A stretch of 64,000 nt of DNA from assembly GCA_945859605.1 (NCBI GenBank), contig OX243814.1, positions 28,648,885 through 28,712,884 of the forward strand, written 5' to 3'. Positions 10,045 to 21,151 of this stretch are shown here, one piece after another (position 1 is the first letter of the stretch; each line of letters begins with the position of its first letter). The notes beneath the pieces are model-generated. The model searched no databases. It had not been told where the DNA came from and worked only from the letters and a program-made list of their open reading frames with translations. A program made the translations under genes and the position numbers. The DNA comes from Lumbricus rubellus (Eukaryota > Annelida > Clitellata > Crassiclitellata > Lumbricidae).

Positions 10045-13000
10045 GTAAAGTTCGTTCAGCTGCCAACAGATTTGAATTTCTCGTTGCATGGGGTGTCCAA
10101 AATTTTTCATAAACTTAATCTCTTATGCTTAACGCTTATACACCGTGATTTTAAAAAAAATCAGCCAAACTGTTTTTCTTATATCTCTAATACCTGACAG
10201 CATATTTCGGCATATGAAGTTGAAAGATTCATAAATTTTTATCCGTTCAACTTTATCTCATGAAATGTTGGAAAATTTTATATTCTTGCTCCAATTCTCT
10301 AAATATTTGGAAATTTTTAGCGTGATATGTTATCAGGCATTAGAGATATATACGAGAAACCTTTTTGGCTTAGTTTTTGTTTTGAATCACGGTGTTTAAC
10401 TGTAGCGAAACCAATGCAGGAATTCACCTGAGGCAACCTGAATTTTGTCAGCTATATAGCTACATGGTTAGATTTGAAACTGACAATTGATGGAAGAACA
10501 ACAGGCTGAGCTGTATTTGTGTTAGGCAGTTTTTGAATGACCATTAAATGTTTTTCATTGCTGAAGTAACAGTAATTAACAAAGCATCTTTTTACACACT
10601 GTAGGTATTGAAGCTAACAAAAAAGCAAAAGGAGTGAACCTTAAGGGACTACTGTCCCACTGTAAGGGTTACCCAAGTACAAGTGAGAAGAAATAGGTTA
10701 CGCAAACATGTAAACAAGAGAAAATATATCTTAACTAGTTAGCTACGTCCTACGAAAATGTCCTTTTAGGTAATGTAATTTTGGTAATGATCTCATGTAG
10801 TACGCTAGTAGATAATTACTAAACATCTTCACTAGCCATATCATAGGCAGAAATTGGTGTTGGATCATAATCACGTTTCACGCAACTCTTGAATTCATGA
10901 AAGGTGAACTTACTTTCAGATAAAGTTAATTGTTTTCAGAGGCGGATCAGGGGGGCCATTCCGGCCATGGCCCTCCCATTTAGAAATGCCTATGTATCTT
11001 GGCCCCCCCCAACTTCAGTCTGAACAAAAAAGGTGATGAGCTTTTTTAGGATGGAGAAATTGGTATCTTTTTCCGACTTTTCGAGCGGATGACTAAAAAT
11101 AAGGACGTCAGATTTTTCTGCCCAGGATCAGCAAAATTTTCCGGACCCAAGGTACAAATATTAGGCCCCCTTTGCAAAATTTCTGTATCCACCCCTGATT
11201 GTTTTTTGTGTTTAGCTATATGCTTAAATTCACCTGCATCTGTTTTTGATATATCCTGAAAGGTGGAAGAGATACGTAAGATGGTTGAGAAGATTGCGTC
11301 CAACGTAGAAGAAGTTAAGAAGAAACACAGTGCCATCCTGGCGGCTCCACAGACAGACGACAGTAAGTGTGAGCCGTAGTACTGTGCTCTATTTTACTAC
11401 GGCTCACTAATGATATTTGTTTTTATATTATACACTTAACCATAGATCCAACTCAACCTCTGGACACTTAATTGGTCTGAAGAGAAAGTTTGTGTATGGC
11501 GAATCAGTCCAAAATATAGGTCACGAAACTTGACAAGTTCCTTGATACTGCACCTTTAAATGTAATTTTTAATGTTATTTTAATGCCATTTTAATGTAAT
11601 TTCGTGTATTAACTTGCAACAATTCATTAACTAGTACATGATATTCTTAGTTAAGAGAGCTCCAAATATACCGATAATTTGAACTCGGTCATTTTAGAAA
11701 ACAATTTAATTTCTTGCTCAGTTTGTTTTGTGCAGTGATAATTTAGCTTTATTAAACAACAGAAATAATGATGGTTAATGACTGATATGCAAATAAGACA
11801 ACCCTGCTTAACGAAACTGTATTTTCCCTTGGACTGCCTATTGACAACCTTCATATAAATTTTTTATTACTATTGTTATGGCCAATAAAGATTGATTGAT
11901 AGATTATTATATATATATATATATATATATATCTAATTAAGTAGCATATATAAATGTACAAATAATAATCAAGAGAGGGAAACTAACTTGTTAAGAATAA
12001 TGAACAAGCATAAAAATATTTTGAAAAAATTCTTTAGAGAAGAAAATAATTGGTATATTATTATTATTATTATTATTATTAAATTATTATTATGACAGGT
12101 TTAATCATAACAATGATTATTGTTTTTTATGTACAAATAGAAACAAAGGAAGAGCTGGAGCAGCTGATGGCCGACATCAAAACAGCGGCCAATAAAGTTC
12201 GAGGGAAGCTGAAGGGTATGCTTGTTTAAAGTGCATTAAAAAGTGTTTTAAAGTAATGATACATGTAAATATTCAATTTGATTTCTTTTTTTATTATAAT
12301 TGTTTCGTTTATTCAACAATCTGGTTGCAATGTACAGTTATGCAGTTATCTTAATTAGCATCAATCTTAATGACTAACAGAACAGACAGCCTGCAACACG
12401 TGGCACTAATAGCAGCCTACAAAGCACGTCTATCCGACGGGGGCTTTGGGAATCGAACTCAGCTCCACTGATCTCCATGTCAGTATGTTAGCCAATGCGC
12501 CACTGGGCCATCCCCAAATTTTACAATTTTTTCTTATCCTTCGTCAAATACCTATTGTCCTTTCTACTTCTTTTCTTTCTCTTCTCAAGACTGTCTGTTT
12601 CGACCGAGGTTGGACTGGGAGCGCTCCTGAGTAGAAACCTTGAAGGAGCGCTATATCAAATTCTCAGTAAATAAATAAATAAATAAATTATGACATGGTC
12701 TGGTTTCTTAATTATATTCTAAACTCAATCGAAAATTTTCTGGTGACTTCTTGTATTTTTATATCAATTGCAAAAGGTTTTACCGATTGGCAAATGAATA
12801 TATAATCCAGTTGCTTTCTGATACGTCATTGTAATGTAGAGGTATGTATGATCCTACTGAAATGGGACAACGATTTCATTTATTTATGTTTCACAAGTGT
12901 TGGGGTGTCGTGTAGGAAATATTGATGTTTGGTGTTATTGGTAGAATGCTTGTGCGTACTACTTTAATTTAGATAATCTTATAAAAAGCAGGTTGTATGG

Positions 13001-16000
13001 TTTTTACATCTTGAGAGAGAGTTGACATTTCTTCTGTGTGAATGGGTTTTAAACTCCAAATGAATTTTTTAGATTTCAATTAAGGTATCCAAGGGCCATG
13101 GCTCTGCTGTGATTCTGAATGTCAGGGTGGAATATTAAAAATAACTTTCATTGTTTTGAGATGAATGCATATATTATAAATTTAAGATAATTAATCAAAT
13201 TAAAGTGAAAGCAGCTTGTTTTACCGTGTCTCGTTGTCTGCAATTTCTTTAGTCATCGAGCAGAATATCAATCAAGAAGAATCCACGAATAACTTTTCTG
13301 CAGATCTGAGAATCAAGAAAACGCAAGTATGTAGCTCCTGCTCTTTGCTTAATATTGAGAAACATTCTGCATTTCTCTGTGTAGATTAGTTTCGTGTATT
13401 TGACGTTGTTTAAGTATATAGGCAGTGAATGGTAGGTAATTGATTTAGATGCCTGGCTTGAAACATGAAAGCGGGACGTATTGTATGGTATATGACCATT
13501 TATAAGCGCTTCTCTTTGCAAAAGCCTTTCAGAAGTGCTCCCAGTGCGATCGATCCCGAGAGAAACGGCAGTATTTGAGGCGAGAGAAAGATGAGGAAAG
13601 GTTGAGCGTACTGATGGGGCAAATCCGTTCTATAAAGCTGCAGGCAAAGCATCTGGATTGAAAGTTTAGGTTGAAGCAGCTACTGTGGGGCGCGGTGGTG
13701 TAGTGGTAGCGTCGTTGCCTTGGAGCCGGAAGGTTCGAGGTTCGAATCCACCGCGCCGCATAAGGACCTTGGGCAAGTCCTTCACTCACAATTGCTCAGC
13801 GCTTTGGCGTGAAACTCCGATGCAGTGTCCGCTCTGCATTCGGGAGCGCCGCCTCTGATTAGGGTGAGCTTGAAGGGGCGCAATAACAAGTGCACATAAA
13901 AAATACAAACAAACTGCTTATAAATGATCGTGCAGAGTGCCGCATCGTCATGTTGCTTTCTATATTTGTTGTTGTAGCATGCCACTCTCTCTCGAAAGTT
14001 TGTCGAGGTGATGAACAACTATAATTCCTGTCAGGTCGACTACCGCGATCGGTGTAAGGCTCGAATCCAGCGCCAGCTCGAGATCAGTAAGCGTCTCGTT
14101 GTCATTTCGTTTATTTCCTAAGATTCGTTCATTCATTCATTCATTCATTTCAAGCGTTTATATGTCACCCCTTCAAGCATGCTTTATTTTGGGTAAGTCC
14201 TTCACTCACATTTGCTCAGCGCTTCGGAGTGAAACTCTGATGCAGTGTTCGCTCTGCATTCGGGAGCGCCTCTGAGTAGAGAGAGCTTGAAGGGGCGCTA
14301 TAACAAGTGCACATACAAAAAAACATACAGTGCGGCCAGTGCCTGCCTTGATATCAAAACATCTGTTCACTGCGTAGCCATCTCTTTGAGCTAGTCGTAA
14401 ATAACTAATTGCTTTGTTCCACTGAGTGCTCACAAAATCAGAGTAGCAAAATGTATTTAGATTCGAGTTACAATATCTGGTGCTATAGAAATTAATTCTA
14501 ATGTCTCTGTTTGTTGTTTTTCAGCGGGTAGAACGACAACAGACGAAGAAATAGAGAACATGTTAGAGTCGGGAAATCCTGCAATCTTTACGCAAGAGGT
14601 GATTGTTTTGTAGGAATTAACAAGTCTGTCACTTTTAGGCATAGGACCTGTTGATTTATGGTTTCATTGAGATACTCAAGAGGTAATTATGTTAAGTACT
14701 AGATTGCTTTGAGAAGTTATTGTACTGCTAAACCCAGCATCGTGCCTTTGCTTCTGTCGGCCCTTTACTGTGGAATGGCCTCCCTACTATAACTCGTACT
14801 CAGTTCTTAATCTGGAAGCACTACTGTTTCTGCACGTTTCCTTAACTTAAGACTTCGTTTCCAGGGGATCTTCGCACTGGGAGCGCCTCTGATTAGGTTG
14901 TATTGTGAGACGTGCTTTATAAATCCAAAATAGTATAGTATTGGATTGGAAATTCAATGCAAATGTGGCTGTTGTTTTGTGCAGATTATAACAGAGACGC
15001 AGCAAGCAAAGCAGTCGCTGAAAGACATTGAAGCGCGTCATAACGACATCATTAAGCTCGAGACGAGTATTCGTGAGCTGCACGACATGTTCATGGATAT
15101 GGCGATGCTCGTCGAAAGCCAGGTGAGTGCAGTTTAATACATATGCGAGTCATTCACATGGTTGCGAGTGGTCTAAATACATGTTATATAACATTGTGCA
15201 TTTCTGAGTACAATGCGCATGCACCACGCATGTGCATAATGACACGCCTTGTGTGGCGCTCTGCGTGTAAACACCGCTCGTGGCTATCTGCGTTTTGTTT
15301 ATTCTCGGTCTGTTTCTTCTACAAGATATACTTCTGCTGTTATTGACAAACACTGGGGAAAAAATTCTGAAGTTTTATTGAAAATTTGTGTGGTTACAGG
15401 CAAGTTCAGTGTGTGTCTTATTGTTGGGAATGCCATGTCCGAGCTTACTATGCTGCTGTATATGAGGGTTTGATGGTCTCGTGATTTTGTACATTGATGC
15501 GGGTCCGCCATGCCTTCTCGTGTATTGGACCATCACGCTAGAACAGTCTTCCATGAACAATTCATGATACTGCTATTACTGCATTGCATGTATCTCACGA
15601 AACATTCTCAAAGTCATTCGTTAAGTGCCTTTGTGAAGTTATGGTAAGGTGCTATATAAATGTCAACTGCATACATATAATGGCCAACAATATAATGAGA
15701 TACAGTTTTAATTATTGTGCAGGGGTTTAGAGCGCCTCTGAGTAGCCACTTGAAGAGACGCTATACAAATGCACTTAATGAATAATAAATGAATACACAC
15801 GAACACACAATTCCCTTTTGTGTTTAGTTGTTTGCCATTGAAATTACTTTTGTTTAATTTTTAATAAATTCACTGACGGACAGCAGCATGGTTTCTAATT
15901 AACTTTTCTTCTAGTAAGACGTTTGTTGACCTCATTAGCGGCTGACTAATTAATTGTTGTTTTGTTTTAGGGCGAGATGATCGATCGCATTGAGTTCAAT

Positions 16001-18971
16001 GTTGAAAAGACGGTTGACTACATCGAGTCTGCAAAGCAGGATACGAAGAAGGCCGTTAAATACCAGAGCAAAGCACGGAGGGTGAGAACTGATGCTGGTG
16101 CTACTTGAATCCAGAAAAAAATCCCAACAACCTGTTTTTCAATTTGCTTGGCTTTTTTAAAATTTTCCTGTTTCCTTTTTGACTTTGAAACCTGCTTGTT
16201 TGCTACCCCTTTTATAAGAGAATGCACTGCAAGTTTTCTGAGAGAATGCCTTTCTATGCAGCAACCGACTTAGTATGGCATGTGGAATGTTGAAGTAGAT
16301 TTGTAAGACAAAGTATTAGTGAATGCTAAGTTCGTTCATTTATTTATTTCAAGAATTAAGAATTTATATAGTGCCTGTTTATGAAGTCCACTCATAGCAC
16401 TCCCAGCCCAACCATGACGATACAAATGGGGTCTTAAGGATCGTGTAAAACTTGCAACTGAAAAAGTGCAACGCTGACGGGTTGCCAATCAGTTTACCTT
16501 TGGTTTGGCATGTTGACTGAGTGATAGCATGTTTGTCTGTTCTCCTGCATTCCAGGTTCAAATCTTGGGGCCATGTTAGTGGCCTACCTTGGCCAATTTA
16601 TGATAACGTGCACGAAAAACATTTTAGAATCGCTAACATCATATTTGCACTTCTCCTCTAAATGCTTCACACTAAGACGGTACTTTAAGAGTAAGTAAGT
16701 ATATAAGAATATACTTTATTGAACACCCAAGACCTTTGTAGTCTCATCCACCCTCTCACTTCAGCATCCTCTCTTCATCCACTACACTCACGTGACAGGC
16801 ATGATCTTCTTGTCCCGTGAGCAACCAATCAAGCGTTTGCCTTCATTGGTCCTGGGATCAACTCTCTCCATTGACACGTTCTTTGTTAACTGATACCTGC
16901 ATCACATCTTTTCGCTGTTTTAAAACTGGGTCTTTCGCTCTGGGAGTGCCTCTGTTTGGTGTGCACTGTGAGAGGTGCTTTGCAAATTTATAGATACAAT
17001 ACCTGCAAGCGTTACCTTGATTTATCCATGTTTGCATAATTATGTTTGCTCATTTATGCACGTGAATGCGTATGTAGTTAGTGTTTGAGAATGAATCAAT
17101 TTTTTCTGCCTTTCCCTTGTTTTGCCAGCATCACCTTGATTCTTGCTTCATTGTTGTTTTCCTGTTTGTTTTTCTATAGTTAAAACCTGTCTGATTGGCC
17201 GAGCAATTTCCATGCTAAGCTTGGCATTTTGAATGATGACTCATTGCATGTGTTTTTAGTTGTCTGCTGTTTTCTGTGTTTTTAGAAAAAGATAATAATA
17301 ATTATCTGCATTATAATAGCCTTGCTGGTTATTGCGCTGATCATTGGCCTGTCGGTCGGCATTAAAAAATGACAGGTGACAAAGGTGCTACTCCAGTTTC
17401 CCACCCAATCGGGTATATTGATGTTTTCTGCTTTCTTGCAAATTTTATATTTATGAATCTCCTTTTTAAACTTTGCTTTGCATGCTTTTCGATAAGTCTG
17501 AAATGAGACTTCTGATATGCCTTGTTCTTTAATTGTGTCTGACACGTAGGTATGTGATGTAATGTGATGTAATCATGAATTTATATAGTGCCACTGCAAG
17601 AGGAGCTTAACTCCTCAGAGGTGCTCCCAACCTGACAGTACCAAACCACAATCAAAGAGAATGGTTTTTAATTGCTTGCAGAAAGAGGCAAAAAGTGTGG
17701 CCTCTTTCTATGTTTGTTTGTATGTACACTTGTTATAGCGCCCTTCAAGATTTCTACTCAGAGATACTCCCAACTACAGCGTGGACACTGCATTGGAGTT
17801 TCACACCGAAACGCTGAGCAATTGCGAGTGAAGGACTTGTCCAGGGTCCCTATGAGGTGAATTCGAACCTGCAACCCTCCGACTGCAAGGCAACAAACTT
17901 ATCCACTACACCACCGTACCCCACAAATGTCTTTTAGTCGTGCTCTCAAATGAGCCAGCCTAGGCACACAGCAGACATAGGCAATATGTTGAATGCAGCA
18001 AATTATGAGTTACTTAAAACGTACTATGCTAAGCATCTTGCTGGTTTTTATATATATATTTTTATTTATTTATAAGATGATTTATATCATGTTAATTTAT
18101 GGATTTGCCTCGGAAGCTCAGGGAACTGGGAAAAGACAAAGGTCTTTACACGGTACTTGTTTTCCAAGTGATACGAGGGAAAACTGGAGGTAGGGAATTC
18201 CTAATGTGGAATGGCCAGTGTGGAAAGGATCTTGGGAAGTTGGGATAACCAGGTGGTCAGAGGAAAATGTTTTCAAGTGTGTCTTGGAGGGATTAAGTAT
18301 GATGTGTAAATACGCACAGAATGTATACAACAGTCATACATATATACCGATGCATACATACATACAATTTCATACATACATACATACATACATACATACA
18401 TACATACATACATACATACATACATACATACAGGCATGCTTTTCAGAACAATTCTGTACCAGGTAATTTTATCAATTTGTTTAAATCAATTCTCAAGTTT
18501 AATTTAGTGTTCTTGCAATTGGATCTTCAGAATACCAAGGGATAATGATGATGATGCACAATTATGAATGTATTATCAGCGATTAATTACCCTAATAGGA
18601 ATTACTAGTTTAGTGTCATGCACATTCGTCCTTCCATTGCGAACAATGATGATGATGCACAATTATGAATGTATTATCAGCGATTAATTACCCTAATAGG
18701 AATTACTAGTTTAGTGTCATGCACATTCGTCCTTCCATTGCGAACACTGTTTTACATAGTGTTTTACATGTATACATAACTGGAATTGGCTGCCTGGTGT
18801 GTTTACGACTTCAAACACTGTACGGCTGTAGGAAAAAAGAGGAAGGTTTTGCTCAGTTTTGATTGTTTTTGTTGTGTTTTGTTTCAGAAATTGATTTTCA
18901 TCATCATCTGTGTGGTTATCACGGTTGCCATACTGATCCTTATCATCGGACTTTCCGTCGGCCTGTCGTAA
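9955..18971 (+). CDS. STX1A: Syntaxin-1 (neuronal Qa-SNARE), two alternative last exons
   Basis: Plasma-membrane t-SNARE that pairs with SNAP-25 and synaptobrevin in vesicle fusion. Constant exons: 9955-10044, 11263-11362, 12141-12215, 13253-13326, 13978-14086, 14525-14598, 14985-15122 and 15971-16081, all with GT-AG borders and continuous phase. Last exon is either 17286-17372 or 18888-18971. The spliced reading contains family blocks such as [31 protein letters not shown] and [19 protein letters not shown], covering the acidic N-terminal region, the Habc bundle, the SNARE motif and a C-terminal tail anchor. The zero-layer Gln is the last codon of the 14985-15122 exon. The short first exon (start Met) was not found and may lie upstream of the window. 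Introns hold mariner and hAT MITEs, SINEs and LINE tails. Identity as syntaxin-1 is near certain from these motifs. Confidence 0.96.
10141..10394. mobile_element. Mariner-type MITE in syntaxin intron
   Basis: Ends CACCGTGATT and AATCACGGTG, with imperfect TIRs of roughly 70 bp. TA precedes the left end; TT follows the right end, so the target duplication has decayed. Its right half, reverse-complemented, matches the first roughly 200 bp of the element starting at 63161, including ATATCTCTAATRCCTGAT and CATTTCATGAGATAA-like stretches. It is a deletion derivative of that family. Confidence 0.85.
10937..11197. mobile_element. hAT MITE, 261 bp, 8-bp TSD, in syntaxin intron
   Basis: Ends CAGAGGCGGATCAG and TATCCACCCCTG, flanked by ATTGTTTT at 10929-10936 and 11198-11205. 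It ends only 65 bp before the exon at 11263, so the acceptor region of that intron abuts the insertion. Confidence 0.85.
11263..11362 (+). CDS. STX1A: Syntaxin-1 exon: helix Ha
   Basis: 100 bp, bordered AAAG at the acceptor and GTAAGT at the donor, ending in phase 1. It encodes [11 protein letters not shown] and [13 protein letters not shown] of the Habc domain. Confidence 0.95.
11880..12090. repeat. AT and ATT microsatellites in syntaxin intron
   Basis: A TA array near 11907-11931 and an ATT array near 12057-12091 lie just upstream of the next exon. Confidence 0.8.
12141..12215 (+). CDS. STX1A: Syntaxin-1 exon: helix Hb start
   Basis: 75 bp after an AAATAG acceptor, donor GTATGC. Encodes [12 protein letters not shown] and NKVRGKLK. 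Confidence 0.95.
12368..12517 (-). mobile_element. Second tRNA-derived SINE type
   Basis: On the minus strand it reads GATGGCCCAGTGGCGCATTG (box A) and GAGTTCGATTCCC (box B). It shares GGCGCATTGG and the CATGGAG-TCAG-GGA pattern with the copy at 62.45 kb. It differs from the main SINE family in the head and lacks the GAGCGCC tail. Confidence 0.65.
12520..12690 (+). mobile_element. LINE 3' end with tail hairpin and (AAAT)n
   Basis: Frame remnant contains a Phe/Leu-Leu-Lys-Thr motif typical of LINE reverse transcriptase C-termini and ends GSAPE-stop. The tail arms AGCGCTCC (12620-12627) and GGAGCGCT (12645-12652) are perfectly complementary. It is followed by an (AAAT)n tract. Confidence 0.7.
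13253..13326 (+). CDS. STX1A: Syntaxin-1 exon: helix Hb-Hc
   Basis: 74 bp after a TTCTTTAG acceptor, donor GTATGT. Encodes [10 protein letters not shown] and [10 protein letters not shown]. Confidence 0.95.
13491..13675 (-). mobile_element. LINE 3' end (WEHF-stop type)
   Basis: Minus-strand frame remnant [20 protein letters not shown], then the stop codon inside the tail and a terminal TATAAATGGTC. Closely related to the copies at 30.6 and 44.8 kb. No endonuclease or polymerase core remains. Confidence 0.75.
13687..13911 (+). mobile_element. Full-length tRNA-derived SINE
   Basis: Head GGGGCGCGGTGGTGTAGTGG, box B GGTTCGAATCC, body, then a tail GGGAGCGCC...GGCGCAATAACAAG with a 3-bp insertion in the first arm. 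It ends 66 bp upstream of the next syntaxin exon. Confidence 0.88.
13978..14086 (+). CDS. STX1A: Syntaxin-1 exon: helix Hc
   Basis: 109 bp after a TTGTTGTAG acceptor, donor GTAAGC. Encodes [16 protein letters not shown] and [12 protein letters not shown], the most conserved Habc signature. Confidence 0.97.
14190..14335 (+). mobile_element. 5'-truncated SINE
   Basis: Starts in the SINE body (GTCCTTCACTCAC) and keeps the full tail GGGAGCGCCTCTGAGTAGAG...GGGGCGCTATAACAAG. Confidence 0.8.
14525..14598 (+). CDS. STX1A: Syntaxin-1 exon: linker before SNARE motif
   Basis: 74 bp after TTTTTCAG, donor GTGATT. Encodes [20 protein letters not shown], the classic linker. Confidence 0.96.
14735..14945 (+). 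mobile_element. LINE 3' end (GPLLWNGLP remnant)
   Basis: Contains [13 protein letters not shown], matching the xGPxLWNxLP motif near the C-terminus of CR1/L2/Jockey-group reverse transcriptases, then GSASD-stop and a degenerate tail hairpin. Confidence 0.75.
14985..15122 (+). CDS. STX1A: Syntaxin-1 exon: first half of SNARE motif
   Basis: 138 bp after TTGTGCAG, donor GTGAGT. Encodes [19 protein letters not shown] and [19 protein letters not shown]. The final Gln codon is the zero-layer residue of the SNARE bundle. Confidence 0.97.
15725..15790 (+). mobile_element. Solo LINE/SINE tail
   Basis: AGAGCGCCTCTGAGTAG...GACGCTATAC followed by AAT-rich tail. Confidence 0.6.
15971..16081 (+). CDS. 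STX1A: Syntaxin-1 exon: second half of SNARE motif
   Basis: 111 bp after TGTTTTAG, donor GTGAGA. Encodes [20 protein letters not shown] and [12 protein letters not shown]. It ends in phase 0 at AGG, so either downstream anchor exon, both starting AAA, joins in frame. Confidence 0.97.
16360..16405 (-). mobile_element. Solo LINE/SINE tail
   Basis: Minus-strand GGGAGTGCTATGAG...GGCACTATATAAATTC. Confidence 0.5.
16490..16640 (+). mobile_element. Possible third tRNA-derived SINE type
   Basis: Box A-like GACTGAGTGATAGC and box B-like GGTTCAAATCT about 40 bp apart. The downstream part is not shared with other copies seen here. Confidence 0.35.
16920..17005 (+). mobile_element. LINE/SINE tail with (ATAC)-like end
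   Basis: GGGAGTGCCTCTGTTTGG...GAGAGGTGCTTTGCAAAT. The arms pair over nine positions with two wobble pairs. Confidence 0.6.
17286..17372 (+). CDS. STX1A: Syntaxin-1 alternative last exon A (anchor ...VGIKK)
   Basis: After a GTGTTTTTAG acceptor it encodes [20 protein letters not shown], then GLSVGIKK and TGA: a basic pair, a transmembrane segment of about 22 residues and a short lumenal end with two Lys. It is in phase with the preceding exon. Exon B lies 1.5 kb downstream. Confidence 0.92.
   Translation, partial: KKIIIIICIIIALLVIALIIGLSVGIKK
17575..17632 (-). mobile_element. Solo LINE/SINE tail
   Basis: Minus-strand GGGAGCACCTCTGAGG...GGCACTATATAAATTC, between the two alternative syntaxin exons. 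Confidence 0.55.
17715..17923 (-). mobile_element. Near full-length SINE between alternative syntaxin exons
   Basis: Minus-strand head GGGGTACGGTGGTGTAGTGG, box B-like GGTTCGAATTC, body and tail. More diverged than the 7.6-kb copy. Confidence 0.75.
18334..18433. repeat. (CATA)n microsatellite
   Basis: ACATACATAC array, almost pure from 18371 to 18433. Confidence 0.9.
18544..18745. repeat. 101-bp exact tandem duplication
   Basis: Copies 18544-18644 and 18645-18745 appear identical. It sits about 140 bp upstream of alternative syntaxin exon B. Confidence 0.92.
18888..18971 (+). CDS. STX1A: Syntaxin-1 alternative last exon B (anchor ...VGLS)
   Basis: After a long T-rich tract and TTTCAG it encodes [20 protein letters not shown], then GLSVGLS and TAA. 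Length, phase and the GLSVG motif match exon A, so the two arose by exon duplication. It lacks the terminal Lys pair of exon A. Confidence 0.92.
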   Translation, partial: KLIFIIICVVITVAILILIIGLSVGLS

Positions 18972-20645
18972 CACAATCTCTAGAATAGACTTGTTTATTG
19001 CCTTTGATGATGCCAGAAGACCTCTTGCTTCAGGATGGCAAGGAAGGAAAGCCAGTAGCCGTCGACAAAGGTGTTTGCCTTGGTTTCTTTTTTTGTTCAG
19101 TTTCTTTGCGGTTGTAATTCAAGCTGATTCCAGCTCGTGATTAATTATTTCCTTGCATGTTTCTGCATTGTAAAGCATGGATTTTCTAGGTGAATGGTTC
19201 CTATCGTAAAGGCAAGAGAGGTTTTTGAAATTCCTCGCAAATACCGGGAAATTATTAAATTGATTTAATTAAGTGATTGAGTATTTTTGGACCTACCTTA
19301 AGAATGATCAACACAGGGCATGTTACATTTGCAATATGTGCCTTCTTTATAATGGAAAGGCATTTTATTTTATGGTCGTGCAGCGCAGAGCAAGAATATT
19401 TTTCTAAAGGTGCTGATGGAAGAGTCAGAAGAGAATTTGTTCTTAAAGTGGCGAGAATTTGAGTGTTGTTTTTAATTTCTTTAATTCTTTTATAACAAGA
19501 TGCACAACATTTCTGTACTAAAGAGCTTTCTAAGGGCCAGACGAGCTCTGCAAAAAGCAGTTATGATTTTGGTCATTTTGCAGCAGAGTTTCATTGATAT
19601 GATCTGTATGCATCAGAATATAGTAATATAGAACTCTTCATATCATTGGAGTTTTTCTGCGTTGCAGTGATTGCAAAATGCTGTAACTTGCTTCCTTACT
19701 TTAGTTTTTGCCAAGTAAACGCTGCTGTGATGTGATGGCGTGCAATAGGAGATTAATTGTAGCACCCGCTGCTGTGTTTATTATTTCCTTAGTTCTAGTT
19801 GTATTGATTCAATTTCTGTTTAGCATCAGTTGCCTAGAGCCAGTGCTCCCACGCTCCATTTTCAGAAATCCCAAGATCTTGCCAGAAAATTCTCAAGATC
19901 AGTCAATAGTGTATGAAGTAACTGAAAAACAAGACGTTGTGATGAAATGCATTTTAAGAATTTTTTTTTCCCAAAAAAACCTGTAGCTAGGAACTGGCAA
20001 AGACAAACTGAAGCATAACACTGAATTGACAAATTGCAATTTTCGCAAGTTAAAATAAGAATAAACAATTAAACATTGTTAAAACAGACCCGCTGAGCAA
20101 GTCTTTTCTGATTAGTTTAGCTGGAAAGTCTGGTTTAAAAAAAAACTGTCTGTAGAGTTTATTTAAAGAAATCCCAAGATTGGTAAAAATCCCAAAATCC
20201 TAAGTAGAGTTCTTGGAAAGATTTTCAAGGAGTGGAAGCCTTGCTTAACGTGTTTGTTGTTACTTGTTTGCCTGTTTGTACCTTTCGTGTAAGTCGGGTG
20301 TCTTTTGCAATGACAGCTTTAAGCTTTTAAGCCTTCCAAATTTAATCCAAACTATTCTTCTTTGTAAGAGGTAATGATTGACTGGTAAACTCCAGTGTTT
20401 CATGCCTGTGTCCTGAACTAAAATCCTGACAAGTTTGAAATTGGTAATCACTAAGCTATACGCTAAGTATGGAAAAGTTATATTGTGCCTCAACAGGTTG
20501 ATATTTAAGTTGCACTGCATACCGTGAAGTTTACATGAAATTGGGGTTTTTGTGGTTATTTTTTGCTTAAGTGAGACTGCATCAGTGTATTTTGATTAGG
20601 CTCCAAGTACACACTGTATACATTTTGCCATTGTCTTTGTGTAGC
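18972..20645 (+). other. Probable syntaxin 3'UTR, candidate poly(A) signal
   Basis: No further coding exon seen. AATAAA occurs at 20060-20065, about 1.1 kb after exon B stop, and again near 21680. Which is used cannot be decided from sequence alone. Confidence 0.35.
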
Positions 20646-20651
20646 CATCTA

Positions 20652-20815
20652 CAGGGTGGCTCAAAAAAAAAACCCAGAAAATTTTAAATTGAAACTTTCA
20701 GGGATTGTTGGAAATTCATTCCCCTACACATTGGGAAATGTTCGTAGAAAAAATGTCAATGGGTTGCGAAGATATTGCATTTTATCCGGTGGGGTATTTT
20801 TTTTGAGCCACCTTG
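20652..20815. mobile_element. Mariner-type MITE, 164 bp, TA-flanked
   Basis: Ends CAGGGTGGCTCAAAAAAA and TTTTTTTTGAGCCACCTTG, with TA on both sides (20650-20651 and 20816-20817). The ends resemble the CACCGTG-type termini of the elements at 45.8 and 63.2 kb. Confidence 0.85.
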
Positions 20816-21151
20816 TACAAGTAGCTTGGTTTAGTTCGTTTGTATTGAGCTGTTTGTTATTGTCTGCTAAGAAGATATTTTAAACACATGTGTTGTGATA
20901 GTTGTAAGCGTGCCTTCCTTGTTTCTTCATCAGCCTTGCTGCTGCTGCTGCTGCAATGCAATCAGGGTTTATGCAAGCTTAACAGAAGCAGCATCACCTT
21001 GTGCCTTTTTTCGATGCCTTAGCTAACAAGGTAGTCATGTGAAAGAAAAGCAGGGAGTGTCTATGGCAGAGGTCACATGGATTGCATCATTGTGAAATGT
21101 TAACTTAAGGGTTTGATGTTTCATCACCGTGTCCAAAGTTGAAAATGTAGT

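Noticed and set aside
13687..13760. True tRNA gene
   Set aside because: The tRNA-like head has boxes A and B and pairing ends, but the anticodon and T stems are mismatched and it recurs as part of SINEs.
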